Origin: Kalmusia sp. IMI 367209
Taxonomy: Eukaryota > Ascomycota > Dothideomycetes > Pleosporales > Didymosphaeriaceae
DNA: 64,000 bases
NCBI GenBank assembly: GCA_027946365.1
Contig: JAPEUQ010000022.1
Location: 62,001 to 126,000 of the forward strand
Direction of reading: 5' to 3'
Both the position numbers and the translations under genes were made by a program. Every line of letters starts with the position of its first letter. Position 1 is the stretch's first letter. A model generated the notes under the pieces. The model had not been told where the DNA came from. It made no database searches and worked only from the letters and a program-made list of their open reading frames with translations. Shown here one piece after another: positions 33,729-43,660 of the stretch.

Positions 33729-35840
33729 ATGCAAGGTGAGGCTTCAATGGCGCATGGCGCATGGCGCATAGCGCATTGAGTTCCTTTGGCTGACGTCCAC
33801 GGTTTCGCAGCGCTCTCCTACGCTCTTCCGGCCGCAGCAGCCGGTCTCGCCTATCTTAACGCCCGCTATGCCCTTTCCTACGACTACGAGCTCCTTTCTT
33901 CCCTGATCAACGCACAAATCAGAGGCATATTCGCCGAACGTTATGACAACATCAACCTCTTCTACACGCTCGAGGCGCATGCCAAATCTTCGAACCGCCA
34001 CCGCACTTGGATCATCTATAATGGCGAAAAGTGGAGCTATGCGGAGGCTTATGATATCGTCTTGAAGTATGGAACGTGGCTGAAGAGCAAAGATGTGCAG
34101 AAGGAGGAGATTGTTGCTATGGATTTTGTGAATAGCGAGGTGTTCATATGGGTGTGGTTTGGGTTATGGAGTATTGGAGCGAAACCAGCGTTCTTGAACT
34201 ACAATCTGAATGGGGCGCCCTTGATGCATACGGTGAGGACGAGTACAGCGAGGCTAGTGCTCGTAGACGAGAACGGAAAGGAGAAGTTTAAAGAGAGTGT
34301 GATGGAGGAGCATGGCTTCGCCACTGTTCCTTATAGCACAGGGCAGGATCATGAGGACCAGGTGACATACGGGTACAATAGCGACGCAAGTCAGATCCCG
34401 CGATCGGTGCAGAAGCAGGCCAACAAGTCTTTTCCCCACACGGATAACGCCTTGGAATCGCCGCGCCAGAAGCTTGAAATTATCTTCTTTGACAAACATC
34501 TTGAGAACCACATCCTCTCGCTCAAACCGACCCGTGTCCCTGACTCCGAGCTTGGCAATCAGCAGCGGCACAGCATGGCAATGCTTATCTACACCTCAGG
34601 AACCACAGGTCTTCCTAAACCGGCCATTATGTCCTGGGGAAAAGCCTACGTTGGAGCAAATTTCATTCACAGCTGGATCGGTCTCAAATCTACAGACGTT
34701 CTCTACACGTCCATGCCCTTATATCACAGCTCTGCTTCCGTCCTAGGCATTGGTCCTTTACTGCGCGCCGGTGGAGCAATCTGCATATCAAAACGCTTCA
34801 GCCACAAAACCTTTTGGCCTGAAGTTCGCGCCAGCAAAGCAACAATCATACAATACGTCGGCGAAACCTGTCGTTACCTCTTCTCTGCGTCGCCCTCTCC
34901 TCTCGACAAGCAACACAACGTACGCGCCGCGTTCGGCAACGGACTGCGACCGGATGTTTGGGACGCATTTAAAGAACGCTTCGGCATCCAAACAATCTAC
35001 GAATTCTACAGCGCAACAGAAGCTCCGAGTGGACTCTTCAACAAATCGACGAATGCATTCAGTGCTGGCGCATTCGCGCGCGCCGGTAAACTGGCAATTC
35101 TGTTGATGGGCTCCACACTCACAGTCATCCGCATGGACCCCGATTCCTCACCACCCGAGCCCCTCCGGCACCCTACCACAGGTCTGTGTCAGGTCTGTGA
35201 CTGGGACGAAGTAGGCGAGCTTCTCTTCAAACTTGACGCCGCAAATATCGAGCAGAAATTTCAGGGTTATTTTGGGAACACAAAAGCGACTAGCTCTAAG
35301 ATCCTACGCGATGTGAAGACAAAAGGCGATGCATATTTCCGTTCGGGCGACCTGATCAGGAGAGATAGAGACGGCAGGTTTTTCTTCATCGATCGCATAG
35401 GCGACACGTTCCGCTGGAAGGCTGAGAACGTGAGCACGGCTGAAGTCGCAGATACGTTGGGCAAGCATGCCGACATTGAAGAAGCGAACGTTTACGGCGT
35501 GCAAGTGCCGCGTCACGATGGACGCGCAGGCTGCGCCGCGATCATACTGAAGTCAGGTTCTATTTCACCCGCGACAACGACGCTCAAGTCGATCGCCGAG
35601 CATGCAAAGAAGAATCTACCTGGATTCGCGGTACCGTTGTGGCTGAGAATCACCAGACAAATGCATACTACAGGCACTAACAAACAGCAAAAGCATTTGT
35701 TCCAACAAGATGGAATTGATTTCCAGGCTGTTGAGGAGCAGGGCGATATGCTGTATTGGTTGGATCCGGAGTCTAAGACGTATGAAAAGTTCACGGCAAC
35801 GCAACTGAACGACATTGAGGGAGGTGCTGTAAAGCTGTGA
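33729..35840 (+). CDS. FAT1: Fatty acid transporter / very-long-chain acyl-CoA synthetase FAT1
   Basis: Imports and activates long or very long fatty acids to CoA esters at membranes or peroxisomes. The big frame has no ATG for the first 100 codons. A 7-nt coding exon (33729-33735, ATG CAA G) plus an intron at 33736-33810 (GTGAGG, CTGAC branch, CGCAG) joins in frame to give MQALSYALPAAAAGLAYLNA, a good match to the hydrophobic FAT1 start. The model is 678 residues. The AMP-binding P-loop is YTSGTTGLPK. The FATP signature region shows IQYVGETCRYL and FIDRIGDTFRWKAENVSTAE. The C-terminus GGAVKL resembles a peroxisomal targeting signal. The intron contains a 7-bp tandem repeat. Confidence 0.92.
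33752..33779 (+). repeat. 7-bp tandem repeat inside the FAT1 first intron
   Basis: Four head-to-tail copies of GCGCATG, the last two changed at one base each. The array lies between the donor and the branch site, so copy number can vary without touching codons. Confidence 0.75.
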
Positions 35841-36693
35841 GAAAGCCTCCTCTTTAGAAGCGAATGATTTTTGATGTTAGATACCATAATGAACATTGGA
35901 TGAGTACACGGAAGCGAACAGCATTAAACAACTTGATACAATTGAGCCTTATGTTTGCTATTACTACTCAATAACAGAAGATACCCTGTCGCAGGACGGG
36001 CCATTGATTTTAATCGCGGACGCTCGTATACTCTGCATCCAGTGGCACTGCCGTACTGGCGTTAGTCACGACGTAAACTAATGCCATAGTAACCGTGTTG
36101 ATATCGAGCCGGTCAACTTCTTTAAAGAAACGAGAAAGGAATCTAGATAAAGAGGTAGAGTAGATGCCGAAAGAATGTCTATCACACGTTCTATTCTCTG
36201 TTTATTCGTAGGAGCAAATGATTACGAGAGTATCCCAATCCTTACTATCTGAGTCTACGTTAACGCCTGCTATCATGGTCTCAAGCCACGTGAAGACCCT
36301 ATCGTTCGCGACGGATTGGTTATCTGATAGGCTACAGATGATGCTTTGAAGTTTAAAAAACTCCATGTGAATAAGTGGACGTAAAATAATATGAAGGCTT
36401 CGGACTCTTTTGAGCAGGGAAAATGTCTAGAGTGTAGCTTTGGGATGGTCGTGGGGCGGGTTTCCGTAAGGGACTAGGGTAAATGTATCCAATCAGGCAC
36501 CTCGCCACAACACGTTATGCTTCTTTATCAATGAGTCACCTAGATTTGGGCTACCATATCAGCCCCACTCATTTTCCAGATGCGATCGATAGGGCCCACA
36601 CACATTGGCGGAGCAACTCGGATGCCACAATGTCCCAGATTTCTTGGTATATGTATTTTATGTTTCGGAAAAATTGCACGGAACAGCATCTAA
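35841..36693. other. Intergenic region
   Basis: AT-rich sequence between FAT1 and the tRNA gene, with no recognisable gene. It contains the 3' flank of FAT1 and the upstream flank of the tRNA. Confidence 0.5.
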
Positions 36694-36780
36694 GCGGGAG
36701 TAGTCTAGTGGTTATGATGTCTGCTTTACAAGTAATTGTGAAAGCGCAGAAGGTCCCCGGTTCGATCCCGGGCTTCCGTA
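36694..36780 (+). tRNA. tRNA-Val(UAC) with a 14-nt intron
   Basis: All arms can be folded. The acceptor stem GCGGGAG pairs with CTTCCGT (two G-U pairs), with discriminator A. The anticodon stem is TCTGC/GCAGA and the T-stem is CCCGG/CCGGG around TTCGATC. The anticodon TAC is at 36727-36729. An intron (36731-36744) interrupts the loop one base 3' of the anticodon, the canonical eukaryotic position. Eight T residues (36781-36788) follow directly, a Pol III terminator. Confidence 0.92.
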
Positions 36781-36788
36781 TTTTTTTT
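36781..36788 (+). terminator. Pol III terminator of tRNA-Val
   Basis: A run of eight T directly abuts the discriminator base of the tRNA. Confidence 0.8.
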
Positions 36789-37227
36789 CCTTTTGGTCTG
36801 CCCTTGTGCTACACCATCCTCCTGATTTTTTTGTGCATTATAGTGGGGCAGGATGGGTATTCAGAATTACGTGGACAAAGTGGGCGTCGGGAGGCTTGGC
36901 AGTAAGTAATGGGTTCCTGATTCACAGAAATGTCTTGGTCAAAAAAAGATCGATCAACGAATTGATGCACATGGGAATGAATAATTCCGCACGCGTTTTT
37001 GCTGCTCTGGTTCCTGCTGGTGTTTGATTGGACGAAGCTCGCATATACTGCCACTCTGCACCGCCTTCCATGACATATCGATAGTCCGGTCAAGCTCACT
37101 CAGCCCTAAAACAACAACATCATTTCTCAACATATTTTCAAGTACGCTCACGTTTTCGCTCCTTAGACGTGATCTGCCTATTCTACGTATTTTAAATCCA
37201 CCTAGCTAGAGCTCCCAGCATACCAAA
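36789..37227. other. Intergenic region
   Basis: Between the tRNA gene and a small hypothetical gene. Nothing recognisable is seen. Confidence 0.45.
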
Positions 37228-37783
37228 ATGCCCACTCGCGCCCCAACCCTCCGCGCCATCCTCCGGACCAGCACCTCCTCCGCCCCACCACCACCCAAGT
37301 ACCGCGCACCTTCTCCCGCTTCCAGTCACGCTCCCTCGTCGCCGCCGCCACCCTATCACTCGCGCAGCCTCACAATCCTCGCACCAACCCATCAATGGAC
37401 CCGCTTCCAGACCCCTACACCTACTCCTCCGTCCGCACCTTCACCGCGCCACCCCGCATCGCTCCTCCTCCTCCCTCCACCGACCTCCTCCGATGCCGCC
37501 GCCACCATTGACGCTGTCATCGAGGAAATCCAGGACTTGTACGGCACGGCGCGCGACGAGTTCGAGATTGCGGCCGAGGAGACGGAGAAGAATACTACCT
37601 ATGCGGCGGACGACCGGGCGGCGGCGCGCGAGGATTGGACAGGCTATTAGAGTATTATGGAGGCATTGTGGAGGGGGTGATCGGGCGGTTGCGGAGGAGG
37701 TGAAGAGGAGGGTGGGCCAGAGAATCAGAGAGTTGGAGCAGGCGGTGCTGGGGATGGAGGAGAGTGTTAAGCATGGGGATTAG
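37228..37783 (+). CDS. Small hypothetical protein, probably mitochondrial, with frame breaks
   Basis: The ATG at 37228 gives MPTRAPTLRAILRTSTSSAP, an Arg/Ser-rich, acid-free start like a mitochondrial presequence. A Pro-rich linker follows, then an acidic helix (IDAVIEEIQDLYGTARDEFE, AADDRAAARED). The frame stops at 37648, but helix-like sequence continues in other frames: LDRLLEYYGGIVEG at about 37636-37678, then EEVKRRVGQRIRELEQAV to a TAG at 37781-37783. I find no GT...AG pair that would splice them. Either two small indels lie near 37635 and 37678 or the gene is decaying. The family is not recognised. Confidence 0.5.
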
Positions 37784-38286
37784 AAGCGCTGGGGACATTG
37801 TGGGAATGTCGTGGAATCTAAAGCATGAAGGATGTATGATTTTTGAGTGGGGAACATAAAAAATGGAATCCAGATGAGGGAAGCGTGAAGCAAGAGATTG
37901 GATAGATATCTGTATTTGTACGATGCTGTGAATAGAAAGGAAGGATTGTGACTACCTCCCAAATGTATATTGATCCATTATTTCTGGAAGACTGTAGCGC
38001 AACTTGTACTCCACTGAGAACTATAACAAGGACAGCAAAATAATAGCTTCATTAGATGCTTCTAGCATCACCGCTGCGTAGGCCACATTGTGCCTACCGT
38101 GCAACAAGCCTCCTGAGCTTGTTTCATTTCAGGAATGCTCCTCCTAACGCCAATATCCAAATTTAAGCCCTGTTGGTATCGATACTCATGACTCCAAATG
38201 CAAACATGCTCAAACGAGCAATGAATAGTGCCAAAGCCGAACAGTCCCATCGCACAAACGCTCCAGACGACAATCCAAAGAACTCA
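37784..38286. other. Convergent intergenic region
   Basis: The 3' flanks of two convergent genes. No coding signal is seen. Confidence 0.5.
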
Positions 38287-38999
38287 TCACCACCATCGTC
38301 TCGTTCCAGAAGTTGCGCATTGCAAGCAATGTCTTGTGCTCGACACCACAGCGCACTTGCCACAGATGTTCCTCCCACACTCAATACATGCAAACGAGTT
38401 TCTCTCTCGTGGTCCATCGACTTCCATGTCCACGTCCATGTCGTTCGCGTCCTTTTCTAGTGGCGTGTCGCAGTCCTCGCAGTGCGGTGCGTTCGTATCG
38501 TGTCCGTGTGGCATTTGCACCGGTGGGGGCTGCATAGGTGGCGCAGAGATAATGTTCCAGAAGGTATGCAATGTTGACTTCTGCGGCTTTTGTGCAGCGG
38601 GAGCTTGTTGTGATGGAAGGGTGTCTGACAATATGGGTTCGGCGTGCGGCTTGCGTTGTGCGGAAAAGAGCTTGTTGATGGTGGTTTCTACCCTGATCAG
38701 CCTGTGTCCTTACAAGTTTAGAAAGGGTGTGATGAATGCATACCGTGGATGACGGACTCGTCTGGCCGAGTGTCCCGGTGCCGCTTACGCGTGCGCATTC
38801 CTATGTCACCGCTCTTCACCCTTCCCAGATTTGAGAAGTCCCATCCGGTGCCCTTACTCATAGGTGCATCGATTTCCATTATGTTATTGAAGCCATTTGG
38901 TATAGGTGTAGGCGACTGTGCCTCGGGGGTTGTCCAGCTGCCGAAGCTAGAGACAGAGATTGGGGACTCGTCGACGGACCGCTTGCGCTTGAAACCCAT
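38287..38999 (-). CDS. Hypothetical protein with C-terminal Cys-rich (zinc-binding-like) motif
   Basis: The ATG at 38999 starts a basic, Ser/Pro-rich N-terminus (MGFKRKRSVDESPISVSS). A GTATGC donor after ESVIH and an acceptor GGGTAG near 38682 join to ETTINKLFSAQRK. The second exon holds TLHTFWNIISAPP, then CEDCDTPL and, after an acidic spacer, CIECGRNICGKCAV and RHCLQCA. Cys pairs at these spacings suggest one or two zinc sites of treble-clef or RING-like type. KRKR near the start could be a nuclear signal. I do not recognise the gene. Confidence 0.72.
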
Positions 39000-39648
39000 A
39001 ATGAATAATGTGATTTAGTGATCAGGATGTTTCCTACAAAGCAAAGCGATATGTATGCTATACGTGGAAGTATGCGGGGGAAGAGTGTGCGTGTGGGTGG
39101 GATATAAGCGCGTGGCAGTTGATGACGGAAAGGCTGAGGAGCGTTAATGCTGGGGAGGCTGGACGCGCATCATCGCGACGCGAGGTATTCGCGTCGAGGG
39201 GCCCAACAACTTAGACTTCCACAAACAGCCACGCAGCATAGAATCTTTCGATCTTTCTTGTCGGTCTTGAATCTATTAGAAAGCATCGAAATATGTTCGC
39301 GATTGTCTTTCTTGTCCGGATTTTGAAACCGGCTACACGTATCGCAGCGTAGCCTTACTAGTGACGCTCGTATGAGCATGCAACTGCAACGGACGGAAAG
39401 AACATGCACCGCTCTAGTTCTTTACAACCCTGCAAACCATCTTGCAAGCTGTAAATGCTCCTGTCAGCTTCTGAAAACCACGTCGGACTATTGCCTCGTA
39501 TCTCGGACGCACCTGCCCCGCCTTGAGCTTGTACACCCATGGATGTATCTCACGTACCCCGCCATCTGCATTCCAACATCCTCTCCCACCGGCTACACCG
39601 GCTCTCTTGAAACATTGCTTCTCTGAGTTCTCTAATACCTGAGCTACC
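39000..39648. other. Divergent intergenic region (shared promoter)
   Basis: It separates the divergent Cys-rich gene and the MEMO1-like gene and must contain both promoters. No gene is seen inside it. Confidence 0.5.
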
Positions 39649-40805
39649 ATGGCGCCAATCGTCCGCCAGGCGTCACACGCAGGGTCGTGGTACATTGACG
39701 ATGGCGCAACCCTCTCACAACAGCTTGACAAATGGCTGTCCGAAGTACCAAGCTCAACAACGCCGATAGGAACAACTTCGTCGAAGCAAGGCGATGTCAT
39801 CATACCCACCCAGAATGCTCGAGCTATAATTGCACCGTAGGCTACGTAAACAAGGGTTAAGGGAGTACACGGCTCATGACGTGCAGGCACGCTGGATACT
39901 CATACTCCGGGCCTGCTGCCGCATGGGCCTACAAGAGCGCCGACTGGGCGAATGCGTATGGCTTCCAATATCATTAGTTCAAAGCACAGCTCACTCGTGT
40001 AGCAAACGCGTCTTTCTACTTGGCCCTTCCCATCACTTCTACCTATCGAGGGCCGCGACGACCGCCTGCAGCAAGTACGGCACTCCGCTTGGAGACCTCA
40101 CTATTGATACCGCGATCGTGGATACCATCAGGAAAGATTGGAGTCTGCAGACCATGTCCACACAGACAGATGAGGATGAGCACAGCTTAGAGATGCATCT
40201 GCCGTACATCTACAAGATGCTGTCACTGTACGCGCACCACAACCCCCCTCTCTCATTTGGCTTCGTACTGATACTATGCATAGTCATAACCCCAGCTTCA
40301 AATCCGACACTTCATCAGTCCCGCTCGTTCCCGTATTGATAGGCGCAACTACAGCCGCAACTGAGCGTACCCTCGGCGCTCACCTTGCCCCCTACCTAGC
40401 CGACCCCACGAACATCTTCGTCATCTCCTCCGACTTCTGTCACTGGGGCTCACGCTTCAATTACACATACTATCAACTACCTGACGGTAGCGCAAAGAAG
40501 CTCCGTTCTACCTCAGACATCAAGAAAGACTATCCCATCCACGAGAGCATCAAGGCAGTCGACTTTGAGAGTATCAGTGCGGTAGAGAGAGTGGGGAGCA
40601 CAAGCAGTTCCTAGAGCAGCTTGAAGAGACGGGTAATACAGTGTGCGGACGGCATCCGATTGGAGTCTTCATGGCAGCTGTGGAGAGTGCGGGGGGATTG
40701 CACGGGCCGGGAAAATTCAAGTTTGTGAGGTATGAGAGGAGTGATGAGGTGGAGAACATTAAGGGAAGCAGTGTGTCATATGCCAGCGCGTTCGCTGTGC
40801 TCTGA
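39649..40805 (+). CDS. MHO1: MEMO1/MHO1 family protein with an apparent frameshift
   Basis: The ATG at 39649 gives [19 protein letters not shown], the hallmark start of the MEMO family (related to class III aromatic dioxygenases). Exons 39649-39836, 39887-39955, 40003-40227 and 40284 onward join in phase. Family motifs follow: [46 protein letters not shown], and [20 protein letters not shown]. The His, Asp and Cys cluster of the conserved pocket is intact. At about 40584-40590 (GAGAGAG) the frame jumps by two bases; before it ends SISAVE, after it reads [16 protein letters not shown] and [15 protein letters not shown], ending at a TGA at 40805. Without correction the protein loses about 70 C-terminal residues. 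A sequence error and a real lesion are both possible. Confidence 0.87.
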
Positions 40806-41233
40806 GTCCGTGATAGTGACAAGGAGGAGAAGACAATGCTACCATGCGACCACGTAATACTAAAGAGAGCTAATGCATCCATGTAGGGAGCTGTAACAGA
40901 ATTTGAAATTCACATATAGATCGGAGTCAGGGAGCGATCAGTCAAAAGATGGTTAAACGTATTCCTCCACTACTCATACATTGCTTTCTGTCTTCTACGT
41001 TGTAATTCTGGGTATCAATATCAACTTCCATGTCCCAAATAACGCCATATTAAAATTAGACAAGCTCCCAAAAAGAAAACACCGCCCTCTTCAGCGCCGC
41101 AGAAACAAACCAGATCCAGAAAAGCAAGCAGCCAGTCAGTCTAATGAAAACCAACCAGCAAACTCCAGTCCCAGTCTATCCTTCAAGACGACAAAAGAAA
41201 GATATGCAACGAAAGAGAAAATAGACAAGACCC
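40806..41233. other. Convergent intergenic region
   Basis: The 3' flanks of the MEMO1-like gene and the charged hypothetical gene. AT-rich, no gene seen. Confidence 0.5.
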
Positions 41234-41884
41234 TTATGATCGCCTCCACCCGCTCAAAGGCTTCCACTCATCCGTTCTCGTCCTCTTAATCCTGCGAAAG
41301 CGCACCGTCTTCTCCCTAACCGGCTCATCATCGAATACCGAATCCCTCCTCTCCCTCTCTCTCGTCTCCCAATCCTCATTCTCCCACTTTTCCTTCCGTC
41401 GGAACAGATCGCCCGACCAAGCCATCGCCTTGCGCTCAGACGAATGCGACGACTTCGGCCGTCCAAAGGTAGCTTTCACTTTGAGCCGGAACTCGCGCTC
41501 GCGGTCCCGTTCGTCTTCGTCGTCAGATCGCGAGCGCGAGACCGGAGAGTACCGTGTTGTCGTGTATTTGTAGCGCACTGTGCGGTCTTGATCGTTGTCG
41601 TCGTCAGAGGTGTCCTTGGAGTAGTACTTGGAGCCGTGTTTGGAGGCAGACGGACGCGACCACACGTTGTATTTCTCTATCTGGGAGGGCTGACGGATGG
41701 TGAGGGCGCGCGAGGGCTTGGACTTGTTGTTGGAGTATGGGTAGTCGTCGAATTCGTCGTCGTCGTAGAGGTCTGCGCGGGCTCGCTTAGAGTTGCGCCG
41801 GACGAGAGGTCGAGTGTAGTACAGGTCCTCGTCGTCAAAGATTGGGCTACGCTCGCGCGTGGAGCGGTACTGCACGTAAGCCAT
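41234..41884 (-). CDS. Disordered, highly charged hypothetical protein
   Basis: An intronless 216-codon frame with an ATG at 41884. The chain is rich in Arg, Asp, Glu and Ser: MAYVQYRSTRERSPIFDDED, then Tyr/Asp clusters, a basic middle (KSKPSRALTIRQPS), SRSRSDDEDERDRERE, and a C-terminal part with FRLKVKATFGRPKSS and VRFRRIKRT. It has no membrane segment or known domain and is probably intrinsically disordered. Long clean frame and biased but regular composition support it as real. Confidence 0.65.
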   Translation of the reverse strand: MAYVQYRSTRERSPIFDDEDLYYTRPLVRRNSKRARADLYDDDEFDDYPYSNNKSKPSRALTIRQPSQIEKYNVWSRPSASKHGSKYYSKDTSDDDNDQDRTVRYKYTTTRYSPVSRSRSDDEDERDREREFRLKVKATFGRPKSSHSSERKAMAWSGDLFRRKEKWENEDWETRERERRDSVFDDEPVREKTVRFRRIKRTRTDEWKPLSGWRRS

Positions 41885-43061
41885 TGTGGTTGGCTGTAGT
41901 GGCTAGCGTTGATTGGTTGGGTGCTTTGGGAACCTGGATCGAGTGGAAAAGTAAATGGAACTGTTGGCGATAGGTATACGATGAAGCTGTAGTTTGGTGT
42001 TTGTAGACTGTAGTTTGTATGATCAAGTGAGTGAAGTCACGGTGTGCAAAACTCGTGAGTAGTTTTATATACCGACTTTGCCATGTTTCGTTTGCCTTGA
42101 CGACCTACATCATGACCCCCCAACACCACCTGGCCCACGAACACCGCCTCAGGCTGTGGCATCGCAACTGAGGCGCTGAGGCGCAGGGTGTGGCTAATGA
42201 TAACTTGATTGGTTCATCCTGCCACGCGGGCGCCTCCGCACCAATCATGTGTCGCTGCGCCTACCCTAAAGTGAATTTGCTGACACGCATGAACGATTGC
42301 GGACGCCTGACGTCCGCGCAACACTGTGCAGAGCCCCGATCTTCGGTCAGGCGGTCAGTGAGCAACAACCGGTGGGGTCGTGAGGGGGGGACATGACAGC
42401 TGAACTGGCGGTCGCCACTACAAGGCAGTGATTACCAATGCCAGCCTTTGGGGGCCGGATTCTGAAAACGAAGGAGTTTTCTCCCAGCCTTTTCAGAAGC
42501 TTCTTTGCGAAAGGGCCCAGTTTGCGGGAGTTTCGTGCGGGTGCCTGCAGAAGTGCGCCTCTGCGTTCCGATGGGATAGCCTGTGGCCCTCCACACGGCT
42601 CGCTTTCTGGTGGTCTGGACTGAGTGGTTGGGCGGGTGACGACGCCTTTGGACATGGGCGTGGTTCGTCCGTCTGCTACCTGGCGCCCTTTTCACGTTAC
42701 ATTAAGAGTTGGCTGGCGGCGTCCTCGTTGGAAACCTCGTTGGAAACCCGGTGTGGTTTGCCATGCAGGTGCGCCTTCCTTCATCCTCTGGCAACGCGCG
42801 TCAAACTTGTCGAAGGCTGAGGACGCAGTGAAACAGTCTCGATGAGTCACTTTTTCGCTGTGAATCAAGAGGAACTAGTAGCGTTGATCATTTAGTGTTA
42901 TGGCAGTGTCTGCATTCAGACTGAGTGTATGCCAGCCAACAAAAGCCCCTGAATGGCTGGACCGAGTGCAAAGCCTTGCTTCCTTTTCGGTGAAATCTGA
43001 GTGCAAAAGGCATAAAACATCTATGAAGAGATGTAAATAAATGGTATAAAGTCAGCTTCAA
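41885..43061. other. Intergenic region, GC-rich in the middle
   Basis: The left end is the promoter of the charged protein gene. Between 42180 and 42860 the sequence is GC-rich and leaves open frames on both strands by composition only. A 12-bp direct duplication (CCTCGTTGGAAA) occurs at about 42723-42746. No gene recognised. Confidence 0.45.
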
Positions 43062-43660
43062 CTACTTGGACAAATCGGAACTTGAAAGCTCCGATATACA
43101 TTTCACCTCCTCTTCCGTCCTTGACATGCCGTATCTCAGTTGGTCCCACCACCGGTCTTCTATCCAAAAACCTAGTTTATCTACGTGTGCCATTGACTTG
43201 TCGTTGTCCGCTTGCGTACTGATTGTTACATGCTGTAACTGTGAGGTTTCATAGACCCATTTCAAAGCCCACTGAATGGCTTCGGTACTAGAGTAATTGT
43301 GGATCGTTTCTTTTTCCTGGGACTCTGAATGAGTGGTGAAAGTAGGATCATTCCTATCGGAGTTGAACTCGACGGGGACGCCGGTGGTGGCTTCTCAATG
43401 ATGACGACGCCGGGCAAGGATTTTGTGGCGGTCCCCATGAGCTATTTGGCGGCGAACATGGTGGTAGGATCCTTGGGTTGTGGTCTCAGGGTTTGAGGGG
43501 GTTGTTGGTCGGTTTGGAGACTTCCGAGGAGGGGAGGATCGGTTTCTGGGCTGACGCGGCAGTAGTCGAGGTTTTTCGAGCTGCCTGGGATTGTTGTGGA
43601 ACAGAGCCTTGGGCTGGGGGCGGAAATGGTTGATCATGGTGGTGGTTTTCACAAGCTGAC
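43062..43660 (-). pseudogene. Relic of a GNAT-family acetyltransferase
   Basis: The 3' part (43265-43062) reads EAIQWALKWVYETSQLQHV, then TQADNDKSMAHVDKLGF and DRWWDQLRYGM, matching the C-terminal half of RimJ/RimL-like GNAT enzymes. The 5' part lies in another frame: SLPGVVIIEKPPPA, then STPIGMILLSPLIQSPRKK. The frames must switch near 43300-43320, and a TAG interrupts the upstream part (FAAK, stop, LMGTATK). Where the acetyl-CoA-binding QxxGxGYG motif is expected, the sequence reads IHNYSSTEAI, so the glycines are gone. Loss of function is likely. Confidence 0.68.
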
